DNA from: PALSA-612 sp963776735 | GTDB taxonomy: Bacteria > Actinomycetota > Thermoleophilia > Gaiellales > Gaiellaceae | Length of the DNA stretch: 64,000 nucleotides | NCBI GenBank assembly: GCA_963776735.1 | Contig: CAVZNV010000016.1 | Coordinates: 62,001 to 126,000 of the forward strand | Direction: 5' to 3' | In this document: positions 9,601 through 17,160 of the stretch, piece after piece | How positions within the stretch are numbered: the stretch's first letter is position 1 | Layout: every line of letters starts with the position of its first letter | Notes under the pieces: generated by a model | What the model was told of the DNA's origin: nothing | Database searches by the model: none | What the model saw: the letters and a program-made list of their open reading frames with translations, nothing else | Made by a program: the position numbers and the translations under genes

Positions 9601-10267
9601 GCTCGCGGACGGCCGCTTCGTCGAAGTCACCAAGGTTCTCGGCGTGGACGTCGTGGATCCGGCGACCGGTCGCACGCTGATGGCCACGACCTGGACGGGT
9701 GCGCGTTTCCAGGAGGGGTATCTCGACGACGAGCCCCCAGGCATCGAGCACCTGTCGGTCGGCGAGTACGCGCAACTGATGCGCGAGAAGGCAATCGAGG
9801 AAGCCAAGAAAGGCCACTACCTCAAAGCGGCGAAACGCGCGTTCAACTACTTTCGCGCAATCGGCAACCTCGAAGGGATGGCGGCAATCCAACCGGTCTT
9901 CGCGACGACGCAGGCGCGGCTGAACCAGAACGCGTCCGAGATCGAGACGATCGCGAAGGCGCTGAACCCCGCGGAGCCCACGCGGATCCTGACCGTCGAC
10001 GTGGCGCGCAACCGTCTCGAAGACGCGGCAATCGCAGTGATGACGTACATGCCCGCGCTTCCGGGACATCGATCGCCGGCGGCCGTCGCCGCCGATCTGA
10101 AGAGCGTTGCCTCTGCGCTTCGAGGGACCGGAGGCGCTAGCGGCCCACTGGCGCCCGACATCACACAGAAGACAAAGCTGGATTCACTCAACGAGGACAT
10201 CTCCAATGCGATCGGACAGAGCCTCGAAGCGCAAGTCCGGCCGATCATCGACAGGTACGTGCGTTGA
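6638..10267 (+). CDS. DUF4157 eCIS-type effector with a second HExxH metallopeptidase-like domain
   Basis: 1209 residues. The N-terminus (MLEAKQ) matches the tag of the nuclease-tipped protein upstream. A DUF4157 domain follows, with HELAH at 122-126. A tract of 12 consecutive glutamines (200-211) leads into a beta-rich middle domain (about 260-450) homologous by eye to the one upstream, including the shared GPILIRDIRLT-like and WNLYHWQWG-like segments. Near residue 650 there is a second zinc-type motif, HEYVH (656-660), followed about 30 residues later by a Glu-rich QEVEAYLWEIEHA segment that could supply the third ligand. The last 400 residues are unrecognised. Family knowledge supports an injected toxin or accessory peptidase; its substrate cannot be read from sequence. 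Confidence 0.8.
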   Translation: MLEAKQGKPTTKPGSRASPVPSRGPQPAEFATRAARALALGPIGRFADAAIVRGNPLPGDVRRDFEPRLGTDLSFVRLHTGPEAAEAASHLGTPSFAVGPHIAFATGALSPSTPTGRLVLAHELAHAVQERAAPERRPGEPLSLGTNDSAESDAQRAATAAVRNGPPTPPALLPNASGRTVRSFNGGGTQAPPLTGAGAQQQQQQQQQQQQTGGSSPAPTTTGGGVGAGVSPVTTPATTPSSTTELVLPPITLMEQKEWTLPVFTLPLFDVPLWGTIIELPPPLFAATADLRARAGLTFDLFLRVGPILIRDIRLTATPSSSRYTGTAQLYLPVAGGPRLTLQGSVIGTLAWLGLIDVVSIEGGIRAIGQAPLILAWAPAVRVIYDRGDLTFTLRDQIEAALALLFDVETFAEAKLGGKKVWGKKWNLYHWQWGRAVRFGTVYNFDYSGGVLSPRTEPFAERMSVEEVLRALRDPAKQGGVALLTPGGRPPPDRLREMLTQEGADPHALLATLSEASPAEKAAIRADPALVGTLRGAVGSALWPLAERILNGEPSQTTPSLSEGAVFLANRHIASGRFQDALHVVVSELQARGIIDGSLARFEYRRGTVPGSEALTHRGPHTTTPSGDWVPAGPSSVEIYDPAFVNVPWLYSSVMHEYVHVLQFQQVTTSAALADPDWSNRQEVEAYLWEIEHARGSGVIASKAQMETLRRRLTDHFNALSPRSQAIYRTRYDDGVRLVRDVASGILPVSLTYSIEAARRTVQRSSGEIAEKVREREAAKGNPARQAAIDRKIETLEQARSEALVEVVLAENPTVQIVDRARGIYRVPVTGATGHVEWVYGSIYVVWHLNRLAPDVFTIGAAIRANPPAHLPPGVTMSSTQLLVGGSGAQSAVQPFPGDIDFAEDFHIEAPTTAAAGAALADTIADFVRRNETNPAVEFVYMRIMPPVKGTTKIWSRAAILDPAQRARLATDLAGVDAGKINTFWRVLLADGRFVEVTKVLGVDVVDPATGRTLMATTWTGARFQEGYLDDEPPGIEHLSVGEYAQLMREKAIEEAKKGHYLKAAKRAFNYFRAIGNLEGMAAIQPVFATTQARLNQNASEIETIAKALNPAEPTRILTVDVARNRLEDAAIAVMTYMPALPGHRSPAAVAADLKSVASALRGTGGASGPLAPDITQKTKLDSLNEDISNAIGQSLEAQVRPIIDRYVR
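7235..7270 (+). repeat. CAG/CAA microsatellite encoding 12 glutamines
   Basis: Twelve glutamine codons in a row, a mix of CAG and CAA, sit between the DUF4157 domain and the beta-rich domain of the 1209-residue effector. The tract acts as a linker and could change length by replication slippage without shifting frame. Confidence 0.85.
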
Positions 10268-11319
10268 CACGCGACGCCGACACGCTGTTCGACGAGGCCA
10301 ATCGCCTGTGGTACCGCGACGGTGCCTCGAGCCAGGCCCTGGACGCGTATCGCGCGGCGGCGCGGGAACGGCCGGACGACCCGGTAATCGCCTTTCAGCT
10401 GGGGCGGGCGCTGTGGGCGCTCGGACGCCCCGACGAAGCCGCAAGGGCTCTGGCCACAGCGGAGGCGCATTCGGATCGGCTGAGTGAGTTCGGACGGTCG
10501 GTCCTCGAGCTGAACCAGAAGCGCCTGTCGGAGGCGCCTCCGAGCTCCGACGCCGCCGACCCGGCGCGACTCGACACCGACGCGCTTGAACCGCTCGGGC
10601 TGGCGCCGGACCAGTGGCGCGACATCGCGCGAGCCGCCGAGCAGCGAGGGATGTACGGGCTCGCGGCCCATGCCCTCGCCCGCGGAAGCACCTTCGTCTC
10701 CCTGGAGCTCGAACGGGACGAGCACGACATGCGCAGCCGAGCGAGCAGCGAGGTACACGTGCTCGAGGCGATGCGACTCGAGCCGCGGCCGGGAGGCGGC
10801 CTCGACGTCCTGTCGGGGTCAGCGGCTCCGGAAAGCCCCGGGCCTCCGCAAGCGGCGCGCCCGTCGCCTCGGCAGTGGTCGCCGATCGCGGCTCCCACGG
10901 TCGAGATCGAGGTCGCGCCGAGCGTCTCCGGCGTCTCGGATGCGGTCGTCCTCGCAGTGACGTTGGCAAACCGGACCGGCGAGCCGATCGCAGTCAACAA
11001 ACGTCTGCTTCTGAACCATCCGAGCCGGCCGCCCGGGTACGGCGAGCTGACCCTGGCCGTCGAAGGGCCTCCCGGCTACGAGAACCAGGTCATGTTCCAG
11101 ATCAGAACCGGCCCGGCACAACCCGGAGACTTCGCGGTCCTTGCTCCCGAGGAGAGCGTTCATCAGACCTATCCGCTGCAGAACTACGAGGCCCTTCACG
11201 CTCCGGGCACCTACCGAATCTGGGTGACGTACAGGAACGACGTCGCCGAAACCGTCGGCGGTCGCGCGGCGTTCCTGGGCGCCGTCTCGTCACCGGCCGT
11301 CTCGATCGAGCGCTACTGA
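10264..11319 (+). CDS. TPR-type protein with C-terminal beta-sandwich domain
   Basis: 351 residues. The TTG start overlaps the upstream stop by four bases (TTGA), so translation is probably coupled to the 1209-residue effector. Residues about 5-75 form TPR-like helical pairs (FDEANRLWYRDG, then FQLGRALWALGRPDEA). A charged linker follows, and the last 130 residues look like an Ig/CARDB-like beta sandwich ending in a YRIWVTYRN strand. TPR proteins beside effectors often act as chaperones or adaptors; that role is inferred from context. There is no signal peptide or membrane helix. Confidence 0.65.
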   Translation: MTRDADTLFDEANRLWYRDGASSQALDAYRAAARERPDDPVIAFQLGRALWALGRPDEAARALATAEAHSDRLSEFGRSVLELNQKRLSEAPPSSDAADPARLDTDALEPLGLAPDQWRDIARAAEQRGMYGLAAHALARGSTFVSLELERDEHDMRSRASSEVHVLEAMRLEPRPGGGLDVLSGSAAPESPGPPQAARPSPRQWSPIAAPTVEIEVAPSVSGVSDAVVLAVTLANRTGEPIAVNKRLLLNHPSRPPGYGELTLAVEGPPGYENQVMFQIRTGPAQPGDFAVLAPEESVHQTYPLQNYEALHAPGTYRIWVTYRNDVAETVGGRAAFLGAVSSPAVSIERY

Positions 11320-11385
11320 GGTGATGTCTATGCAACGGACGTAGCGACCGAGGAACCGCCGTCGTAGTACACGTCTCACGCCGTC

Positions 11386-11392
11386 AGGAGGT
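11386..11392 (+). promoter_or_regulatory. Strong Shine-Dalgarno site for the membrane protein
   Basis: AGGAGGT lies about 8 bases before the ATG at 11400 and fixes that start. Confidence 0.55.
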
Positions 11393-11399
11393 AACACGA

Positions 11400-12191
11400 A
11401 TGGCCGCAATCAGCCCACAGCTTCTGGGAATCAGCCAAGCCGCCTCGAACGTCGCGCTCCTCGCCATCTTCGCGTTCGGGATCGTGCTCGTCGTGCTCGT
11501 TCCCTACACGCTGGACATCGTCAACGCGCACAAGAGCTGGCGCGAAATCGTCACCACGCATCCGGAGGCGCTCAAGGACCTGCCCGATCCTTCGGGGATC
11601 CGAGGACTTGCGCGCGCGACGATGGCGCTGGCCTTGATCGTCGTGATCGCCTTCGGGCTCGGTTACGTCCTCGTCGAGCATCCGTTCCCGAACAGCAACA
11701 CGATCGTGAGCAACATCCTGGTCGCGCTGACCACGGCTCTCGCAAGCATCACCGCCTTCTACTTCGGGAGCAGGGCCGCGACCGAAGCGCAGGCGGGCTC
11801 ATCCGCATCCGGTAGCAACGGAGGCTCGCCCGCCGCCAACGGGAACGGCGCCGCCGCTCCCGCCGGCGCGCCGGCGGCCGGAGAGAACGACGCGGCACCC
11901 GCTGCACCCGCAGCCGCCGAGCCTGCCGCGCCGGCCGCTCCGGCAGCCTTGACGGTCACTATCACGAGCCCGAACGACGGTGCCACGTTCACGGTCGGGC
12001 AGGTCGTCAACGCGAGCTACGGGGCGACACCGTCCGAAGGCGCCGAGATCTCTCGCCTGAGCGCGCCAGTGGACAGCGGCTCGCCGCTCGACACGAGCAC
12101 GACCGGCCAGCACGCATTCGTCGTCGACGCAGCTGACACGGCCGGCAACACGGCCCAGGCGAGCCACGCGTACACGGTGAACGCGGTGTGA
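11400..12191 (+). CDS. Membrane protein with three helices, Ala/Pro linker and Ig-like C-terminus
   Basis: 263 residues. Hydrophobic helices are at about 17-40, 75-95 and 107-125, followed by a long Ala/Pro/Gly-rich linker (about 130-185). The C-terminal domain begins LTVTITSPNDGATFTVGQ and ends YTV. This resembles Ig-like modules common in actinobacterial surface proteins, but the pair of cysteines often seen there is missing. The start is supported by an AGGAGGT site 9 bases upstream. Standing last in the eCIS-like cluster, it may be a membrane anchor or docking protein; that is inference. Confidence 0.65.
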   Translation: MAAISPQLLGISQAASNVALLAIFAFGIVLVVLVPYTLDIVNAHKSWREIVTTHPEALKDLPDPSGIRGLARATMALALIVVIAFGLGYVLVEHPFPNSNTIVSNILVALTTALASITAFYFGSRAATEAQAGSSASGSNGGSPAANGNGAAAPAGAPAAGENDAAPAAPAAAEPAAPAAPAALTVTITSPNDGATFTVGQVVNASYGATPSEGAEISRLSAPVDSGSPLDTSTTGQHAFVVDAADTAGNTAQASHAYTVNAV

Positions 12192-12199
12192 CGCCGGTC

Positions 12200-13867
12200 T
12201 TATCGGCCCTGCGCCTGAACCTTGGCCCAGGTGTCTTTGAGGCCCAGCGTGCGGTTGAACACGAGCCGTTCGGGCGTCGAGTCGGGATCCGGGCAGAAGT
12301 AGCCGAGGCGCTCGAACTGCACGGTCTCGCCGACCGGTAGATCGGCGAGCTCGGGCTCGACCCGACAGCCGTCCAGCACCGTCTCCGACTCGGGGTTGAC
12401 GTCCGCGAACGGGTCGCCGTCCGCGCCGGGGTCAGGGCGCGTGAACAGCCGGTCGTACAGCCGAACCTCGGCCTGCAGAGCGTGCTCGGCCGAGAGCCAG
12501 TGGAGCGTCCCTTTCGGCCGGCGGCCGTCCGGCGCGTCCCCGCCGCGCGTCTCCGGGTCGTACGTGCAGCGCAGCTCGACGACCTCGCCGTCCGCGTCCT
12601 TGACGACGGCGGTGCACGTCACGAAGTACGCGTAGCGCAGCCGCACCTCGCGGCCCGGAGCGAGCCGGAAGAACTTGCTCGGCGGCTCCTCCATGAAGTC
12701 GTCGCGTTCGATCCAGAGCTCGCGCGAGAAAGGCACGGTGCGCGCCCCGGCCGCCGGATCCTCCGGGTTGTTGACCGCCTCCAGCTCCTCGACCTGCCCC
12801 TCGGCGTAGTTCTCGATCACGAGCTTCAGCGGGCGCAGCACGGCGAAGCGGCGCGGCGCGACACGGTTCAGCACGTCCCTCACCTCGTGGTCCAGCGCCT
12901 CGATCTCGACGGAGGTGTGGGCCTTGCTCCCCACGCCGACGAGGTCGAGGAAGTTCCGCACGCCCTCCGCTGGAAAGCCGCGACGGCGCAAGGCCGAAAC
13001 CGTGGGCATGCGCGGATCGTCCCAGCCTCGCACGTAGCCCTCGCTGACGAGCCGGCCCAGGAAGCGCTTCGACAGCACGGTGTAGGTGAGATTGAGGCGC
13101 GAGAACTCGTACTGGTGCGGGCGCGAGGGCACCGGCAGGTTCTCGATCAGCCAGTCGTAGAGCGGCCGGTGATCCTCGAACTCGAGCGTGCAGAGCGAGT
13201 GCGAGACGCCCTCGATCGCGTCCGACTGGCCGTGCGCGAAGTCGTAGAGCGGGTAGATGCACCACTCGTCGCCGGTACGCGGGTGCGTCGCGTGGAGGAT
13301 CCGGTAGAGCACCGGGTCGCGCAGGTTGATGTTCGGCGAGGCCATGTCGATCTTGGCCCTGAGCACGCGCGCGCCGTCCGGGAACTCGCCCGCGCGCATG
13401 CGCTCGAACAGGTCGAGGTTCTCGTCGATCGGCCGGTCGCGCCAGGGACTGTCCGTGCCCGGCTCGGTGAGCGTGCCTCGGTGTTCCCGGATCTCCTCGG
13501 CCGACAGGTCGTCGACGTACGCCTTGCCCGCCTTGACCAGGTCGACGGCCCACTCGTAGAGCTGATGGAAGTAGTCGGACGCGTAGTAGAGGTGCTCGCC
13601 CCAGTCGAACCCGAGCCAGCGGATGTCCTCCTGGATCGAGTCGATGTACTCCTGCTCCTCCTTGATCGGGTTGGTGTCGTCGAAGCGCAGGTTGCAGTGG
13701 CCGCCGAACTCCTGCGCGATGCCGAAGTTGAGCGCGATCGACTTCGGATGGCCGATGTGCAGGTAGCCGTTCGGCTCCGGCGGGAACCGGGTCACGACTT
13801 CGGAGACACGGCCCTCACGCACGTCGGCGGCGACGATCTCGCGGATGAAGTCGCTGCTGCCGGTCAT
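12200..13867 (-). CDS. glnS: Glutamine--tRNA ligase (GlnRS)
   Basis: 555 residues, full length for GlnRS. It charges tRNA-Gln with glutamine directly. The class I signature HIGH is at 37-40 within RFPPEPNGYLHIGH, the second catalytic loop is VLSKR (264-268), and the GlnRS-specific RFDDTNP motif is at 61-67. The C-terminal anticodon-binding beta barrels are complete. Many actinobacteria lack GlnRS and use Glu-tRNA amidotransferase instead, so its presence is lineage-informative. It converges on the eCIS membrane gene with an 8-base gap and is divergent from the transporter gene. Confidence 0.95.
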   Translation of the reverse strand: MTGSSDFIREIVAADVREGRVSEVVTRFPPEPNGYLHIGHPKSIALNFGIAQEFGGHCNLRFDDTNPIKEEQEYIDSIQEDIRWLGFDWGEHLYYASDYFHQLYEWAVDLVKAGKAYVDDLSAEEIREHRGTLTEPGTDSPWRDRPIDENLDLFERMRAGEFPDGARVLRAKIDMASPNINLRDPVLYRILHATHPRTGDEWCIYPLYDFAHGQSDAIEGVSHSLCTLEFEDHRPLYDWLIENLPVPSRPHQYEFSRLNLTYTVLSKRFLGRLVSEGYVRGWDDPRMPTVSALRRRGFPAEGVRNFLDLVGVGSKAHTSVEIEALDHEVRDVLNRVAPRRFAVLRPLKLVIENYAEGQVEELEAVNNPEDPAAGARTVPFSRELWIERDDFMEEPPSKFFRLAPGREVRLRYAYFVTCTAVVKDADGEVVELRCTYDPETRGGDAPDGRRPKGTLHWLSAEHALQAEVRLYDRLFTRPDPGADGDPFADVNPESETVLDGCRVEPELADLPVGETVQFERLGYFCPDPDSTPERLVFNRTLGLKDTWAKVQAQGR

Positions 13868-13875
13868 CTCGAAAG

Positions 13876-13881
13876 AGACTA
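13876..13881 (-). promoter_or_regulatory. Candidate -10 element of glnS (leaderless type)
   Basis: On the minus strand TAGTCT ends 8 bases before the glnS ATG. No ribosome-binding site lies between, which fits transcription starting at or next to the start codon. The same arrangement recurs at many genes here. Confidence 0.4.
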
Positions 13882-14047
13882 GATGGTTGATGCCACGAGA
13901 TCGTGCTCCTCGGGGCGTGGGCTGGCTGCTCTGGGGCGCGGCGACGTGGCGCCGCCGATACGCGGGCGAATCGGCGGCGACGCGGCGACGTGAAGCGCAC
14001 GTCTAGTGCAGCCTCCTGGCCCGGCCGGGCACGATGGTGAGCATGCT

Positions 14048-15535
14048 GTGCGGGTGAGCGGTCGCGGAGTCTGGGGAACGACGGTCGCGGTGTCAGGTGC
14101 AACCTGGCGGTCGCTGTCCGGCCGGGCTCAGACGGCGATGGGTGGCGCCGAGCAGTCCCGCGTCATCCTCGTTCTCGCCTGCATCCTCGGGCTTGCCGGT
14201 GCGGACACGGCGACCGTCGGCGCCTCGGCGACCGAGCTGCGGCACGGCCTTCACGTCTCGAACACGGACATCGGCCTGCTCGTGACCGTGACCTCGCTGG
14301 TGGCGGCGCTCGCGACGCTGCCGTTCGGAGTCCTTGCCGACCGGGTCCGACGGACGTGGACGCTGGCCGGGGCCGTGCTCTTCTGGGCTGGGGCGATGAT
14401 CTGGAGCGCCACGGCCTCGAGCTTCGGCGAGCTCCTGTGGAGCCGACTGTTTCTCGGCGCGGTGACGGCGGCGGCGGGACCGCTGATCGCGTCCCTGGTC
14501 GGCGACTACTTCCCCGCGTCGAACCGTGGCCGCGTCTACGGATACATCCTCGCCGGCGAGCTCGTGGGAGCCGGCTTCGGATTCGCCGTCACCGGCGACA
14601 TCGCGACGGCATCCTGGCGAGCCGCCTTCGTCGTCCTCGCGCTGCCCGCACTCGTTCTCGCGTGGGCGACCTTCCGTCTTCCGGAGCCGCCCCGGACCGA
14701 TGTGGTTCAGGAGGTCGAGTCGGACGAGCCGTGGGCAGAGACGACCGCCGCGCCGCGGCACGCAACCGACGTCCAGCAACTGGTTCACGAGGCGGGCGTC
14801 GAGCCCGACCCGCGCCTCGTCCTGCGCGGCGACATCCGCCGCAAGAACCTGATCGCCGCGACCCGACACGTGCTCCGCGTTCGCACGAACGTGATCCTGA
14901 TCGCGGCCAGCGCCTGCGGTTACTACTTTCTCGCCGGCGTCCTCACCTTCGGCATCGAGTTCACGACGGAGCAGTACAGCGTCGGCCAGGCCGTGGCGAA
15001 CCTGCTGCTGCTCGTCATCGGCGCCGGCGCCATCCTCGGCGTCCTCGCCGGCGGCTACGCGGGCGACGCCCTCGTCCGCCGCGGACACCTGGACGGGCGC
15101 ATCCTCGTCAGTGCGGTCACCGCGAGCGCGGCCACCGTGTTCTTCTTCCCCGCCATCTTCACGCGCGCCGCCGGCAGCGCAGTCCTCTACCTCAGCCTCG
15201 CCGCGTTCTTCCTCTCGGCGCAGAACCCGCCCCTCGACGCCGCCCGCCTCGACATCATGCCGCCACAGCTCTGGGGCCGGGCAGAAGCGGTCAGAACCCT
15301 GCTCCGCTCCCTCGCCCAGGCGCTGGCACCCCTCCTCTTCGGCGCCGTCTCCGACTACCTGTTCGGAGGCGGCCGCAGCGGACTCCAGTGGACGTTCGCG
15401 ATCATGCTCGTCCCGCTCGCGGCCAGCGCCGTCCTGCTCTTCAAAGCTCGCCGCACCTACGCCACGGACGTTGCCAGCGCCGCCGCGACGACTGCCAACG
15501 CACGGCCCTCACGTCCACACGGGCAGGGCATCTAG
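14048..15535 (+). CDS. MFS transporter
   Basis: About 495 residues with roughly 12 membrane helices. The conserved MFS loop between helices 2 and 3 is visible as GVLADRVRRTW. A cytoplasmic central loop (RTDVVQEVESDE onward, about 80 residues) separates the two halves. Start choice is uncertain: GTG 14048, GTG 14090 and ATG 14138 all precede the first helix (VILVLACILGLAGAD), and none has a convincing ribosome-binding site. It stands 9 bases before iolB, so the substrate may be a sugar acid or inositol-like compound, but sequence alone does not show this. Confidence 0.85.
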   Translation: MRVSGRGVWGTTVAVSGATWRSLSGRAQTAMGGAEQSRVILVLACILGLAGADTATVGASATELRHGLHVSNTDIGLLVTVTSLVAALATLPFGVLADRVRRTWTLAGAVLFWAGAMIWSATASSFGELLWSRLFLGAVTAAAGPLIASLVGDYFPASNRGRVYGYILAGELVGAGFGFAVTGDIATASWRAAFVVLALPALVLAWATFRLPEPPRTDVVQEVESDEPWAETTAAPRHATDVQQLVHEAGVEPDPRLVLRGDIRRKNLIAATRHVLRVRTNVILIAASACGYYFLAGVLTFGIEFTTEQYSVGQAVANLLLLVIGAGAILGVLAGGYAGDALVRRGHLDGRILVSAVTASAATVFFFPAIFTRAAGSAVLYLSLAAFFLSAQNPPLDAARLDIMPPQLWGRAEAVRTLLRSLAQALAPLLFGAVSDYLFGGGRSGLQWTFAIMLVPLAASAVLLFKARRTYATDVASAAATTANARPSRPHGQGI

Positions 15536-15538
15536 AGT
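15533..15538 (+). promoter_or_regulatory. Candidate -10 element of iolB (leaderless type)
   Basis: TAGAGT ends 6 bases before the GTG start of iolB and overlaps the stop codon of the transporter gene. It suggests that iolB can be transcribed separately. Confidence 0.35.
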
Positions 15539-15544
15539 CGCGGC

Positions 15545-16309
15545 GTGGAGACGACCGTGCTCGCAGCGCCGGGGAACGGCACCCGGCTGATCGATCTGCG
15601 GCTGGTGCGGCTCGAGGCCGGAGACGTCTGGGCCGGACACTCCGCCGGGGAGCAACTCGCCGTCGTCCTCGGCGGAACGGTCGAGGCGAGCGTCGACGGC
15701 GTGACGTTCGGCCCGGTCGGCGGACGCGACGACGTCTTCGACGGGCCGGGCGAGGCGGCCTACGTGCCGCCGGGGACCGGGCTCTCGCTCTCGGCCCGCG
15801 CGCCCGCGACGGTGGCGATCGCGTCCGCGCCGGTCGACGGGAGGACGCCCGGCAGCGCCCGGGTCATCCGCGCCGCCGACCAGCGTGTCGCGACCGCCGG
15901 TGCGGGCAACTGGCAGCGCACGATCCGCACCGTCCTCGGGCCGGGCGACGACGCGGGGCGGCTGATCGTCGGCGAGACGGTCAACCCGCCGGGCAACTGG
16001 TCGTCGTACCCGCCGCACAAGCACGACCGGCAGGCTCCGCCGGAGGAGGTCGCGCTCGAGGAGGTCTACTTCTACCGTCTCCGGCCGGAAGGCGGCTTCG
16101 CCGTCCAGCTGCTGTACGACGGCGCCGAGGAGCGCGCGCTGATCGTCCGCGACGGCGACGCGGTCGCGATCCCGTCCGGCTACCACCCCGTCGTGGCCGC
16201 GGCGGGATACGAGCTCTACTACCTCTGGGTACTTGCCGGCGAAGGCCGCGAGCTGGTGCCGTTCTTCGATCCGGAGCACGCCTGGGTGCAGGGCCTTGCC
16301 GGCCGCTGA
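15545..16309 (+). CDS. iolB: 5-deoxy-glucuronate isomerase
   Basis: 254 residues, the usual size for IolB of myo-inositol catabolism, which converts 5-deoxyglucuronate to 5-dehydro-2-deoxygluconate. It is a double-cupin protein. The family segment GNWSSYPPHKHD (about 150-161) carries metal-binding histidines, followed by EEVYFYRL and a YHPVVAAAGYELYYLW strand. No other iol genes are in the window; the next gene is an SDR that overlaps its end, so the pair may belong to a related sugar-acid route. Confidence 0.88.
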   Translation: METTVLAAPGNGTRLIDLRLVRLEAGDVWAGHSAGEQLAVVLGGTVEASVDGVTFGPVGGRDDVFDGPGEAAYVPPGTGLSLSARAPATVAIASAPVDGRTPGSARVIRAADQRVATAGAGNWQRTIRTVLGPGDDAGRLIVGETVNPPGNWSSYPPHKHDRQAPPEEVALEEVYFYRLRPEGGFAVQLLYDGAEERALIVRDGDAVAIPSGYHPVVAAAGYELYYLWVLAGEGRELVPFFDPEHAWVQGLAGR

Positions 16310-17120
16310 TCTCTTCTCGCTCGGCGGCCGCGTCGCCGTCGTCACCGGCGGCTCGGGCGCGCTCGGTTCGGCCATGGCCGCTGCGCTCGCGGACGCCGGC
16401 GCCACTGTCTGCGTCCTGGCGCGCGACCGCGACCGGCTCGACGCCACGGTGGCCGAGATCGGCGGAGCCGCGTTTGCGCTCGAGGCGGACGTGCTCGACC
16501 GCGCGGGTCTCGAGCGCGCCTGCGATGCCGTCCTGGCAAGGCACGGCCGGCTCGACGTGCTCGTCAACGCGGCCGGCGGCAACCTCTCCGAGGCGACGAT
16601 CGAGCCGGGCGAGTCGTTCTTCGACCTGCCGCCCACCGCGTTCGACGCCGTCGTCCGCCTGAACCTCCACGGGACGGTGCTCGCGTGCCAGGCGTTCGGG
16701 CCGGCGCTCGCGCCGAAGGAGGACGACACCGACTCGCGCGCGATCGTCAACGTCAGCTCGCTGGCCGCGGGTTCGGCGCTCACCCGGGTCGGCGGCTACG
16801 GCGCCGCGAAGGCGGCGATCGAGAACCTGACGCGCTGGCTCGCGGTCGATCTCGCCCACCGCTACGGCGACCGGTTGCGCGTCAACGCGATCGCGCCGGG
16901 GTTCGTGGTCGGCGAGCAGAACCGCGCACTGCTGCTCGACGACGGAGGCGACCTGACCGAGCGCGGCCGCACGATCGTCGCCCGCACGCCCGCCGGTCGC
17001 CTCGGCGACCCGGCCGACCTGGTCACGACGCTGCTCTGGCTCTGCAGCCCCGCCTCCCGGTTCGTCACCGGAGTCGTCGTCCCCGTCGACGGCGGCTTCA
17101 GTGCCTGGAGCGGGGTCTGA
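16296..17120 (+). CDS. SDR family oxidoreductase, probably sugar-acid dehydrogenase
   Basis: About 274 residues from the TTG at 16296, which overlaps iolB by 14 bases. The Rossmann motif TGGSGALG is near the N-terminus, VNAAGGN in the middle, and the catalytic Ser-Tyr-Lys set appears as NVSS and YGAAKAA. The VNAAGGNLSEATI region followed by FFDLPPTAFDAVV resembles SDR-type fructuronate/mannonate reductases that sit next to uronate or inositol genes. The substrate is inferred. The C-terminus (VVPVDGGFSAWSGV) is complete. Confidence 0.8.
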   Translation: MPAADLFSLGGRVAVVTGGSGALGSAMAAALADAGATVCVLARDRDRLDATVAEIGGAAFALEADVLDRAGLERACDAVLARHGRLDVLVNAAGGNLSEATIEPGESFFDLPPTAFDAVVRLNLHGTVLACQAFGPALAPKEDDTDSRAIVNVSSLAAGSALTRVGGYGAAKAAIENLTRWLAVDLAHRYGDRLRVNAIAPGFVVGEQNRALLLDDGGDLTERGRTIVARTPAGRLGDPADLVTTLLWLCSPASRFVTGVVVPVDGGFSAWSGV

Positions 17121-17160
17121 CCGGCTCAGGAACACCGCCCCACCGGCCGATAAAGCCTGC

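Noticed and set aside
7154..10069. Long open frame on the minus strand opposite the 1209-residue effector
   Set aside because: Its translation is Arg/Asp/Val-rich with no domain, a typical antisense shadow of a high-GC gene; the plus-strand gene has recognisable domains and a ribosome-binding site.
13868..14047. Small gene between glnS and the MFS gene
   Set aside because: The frames are Arg-rich and lack a supported start; the visible signal is the glnS -10 candidate.
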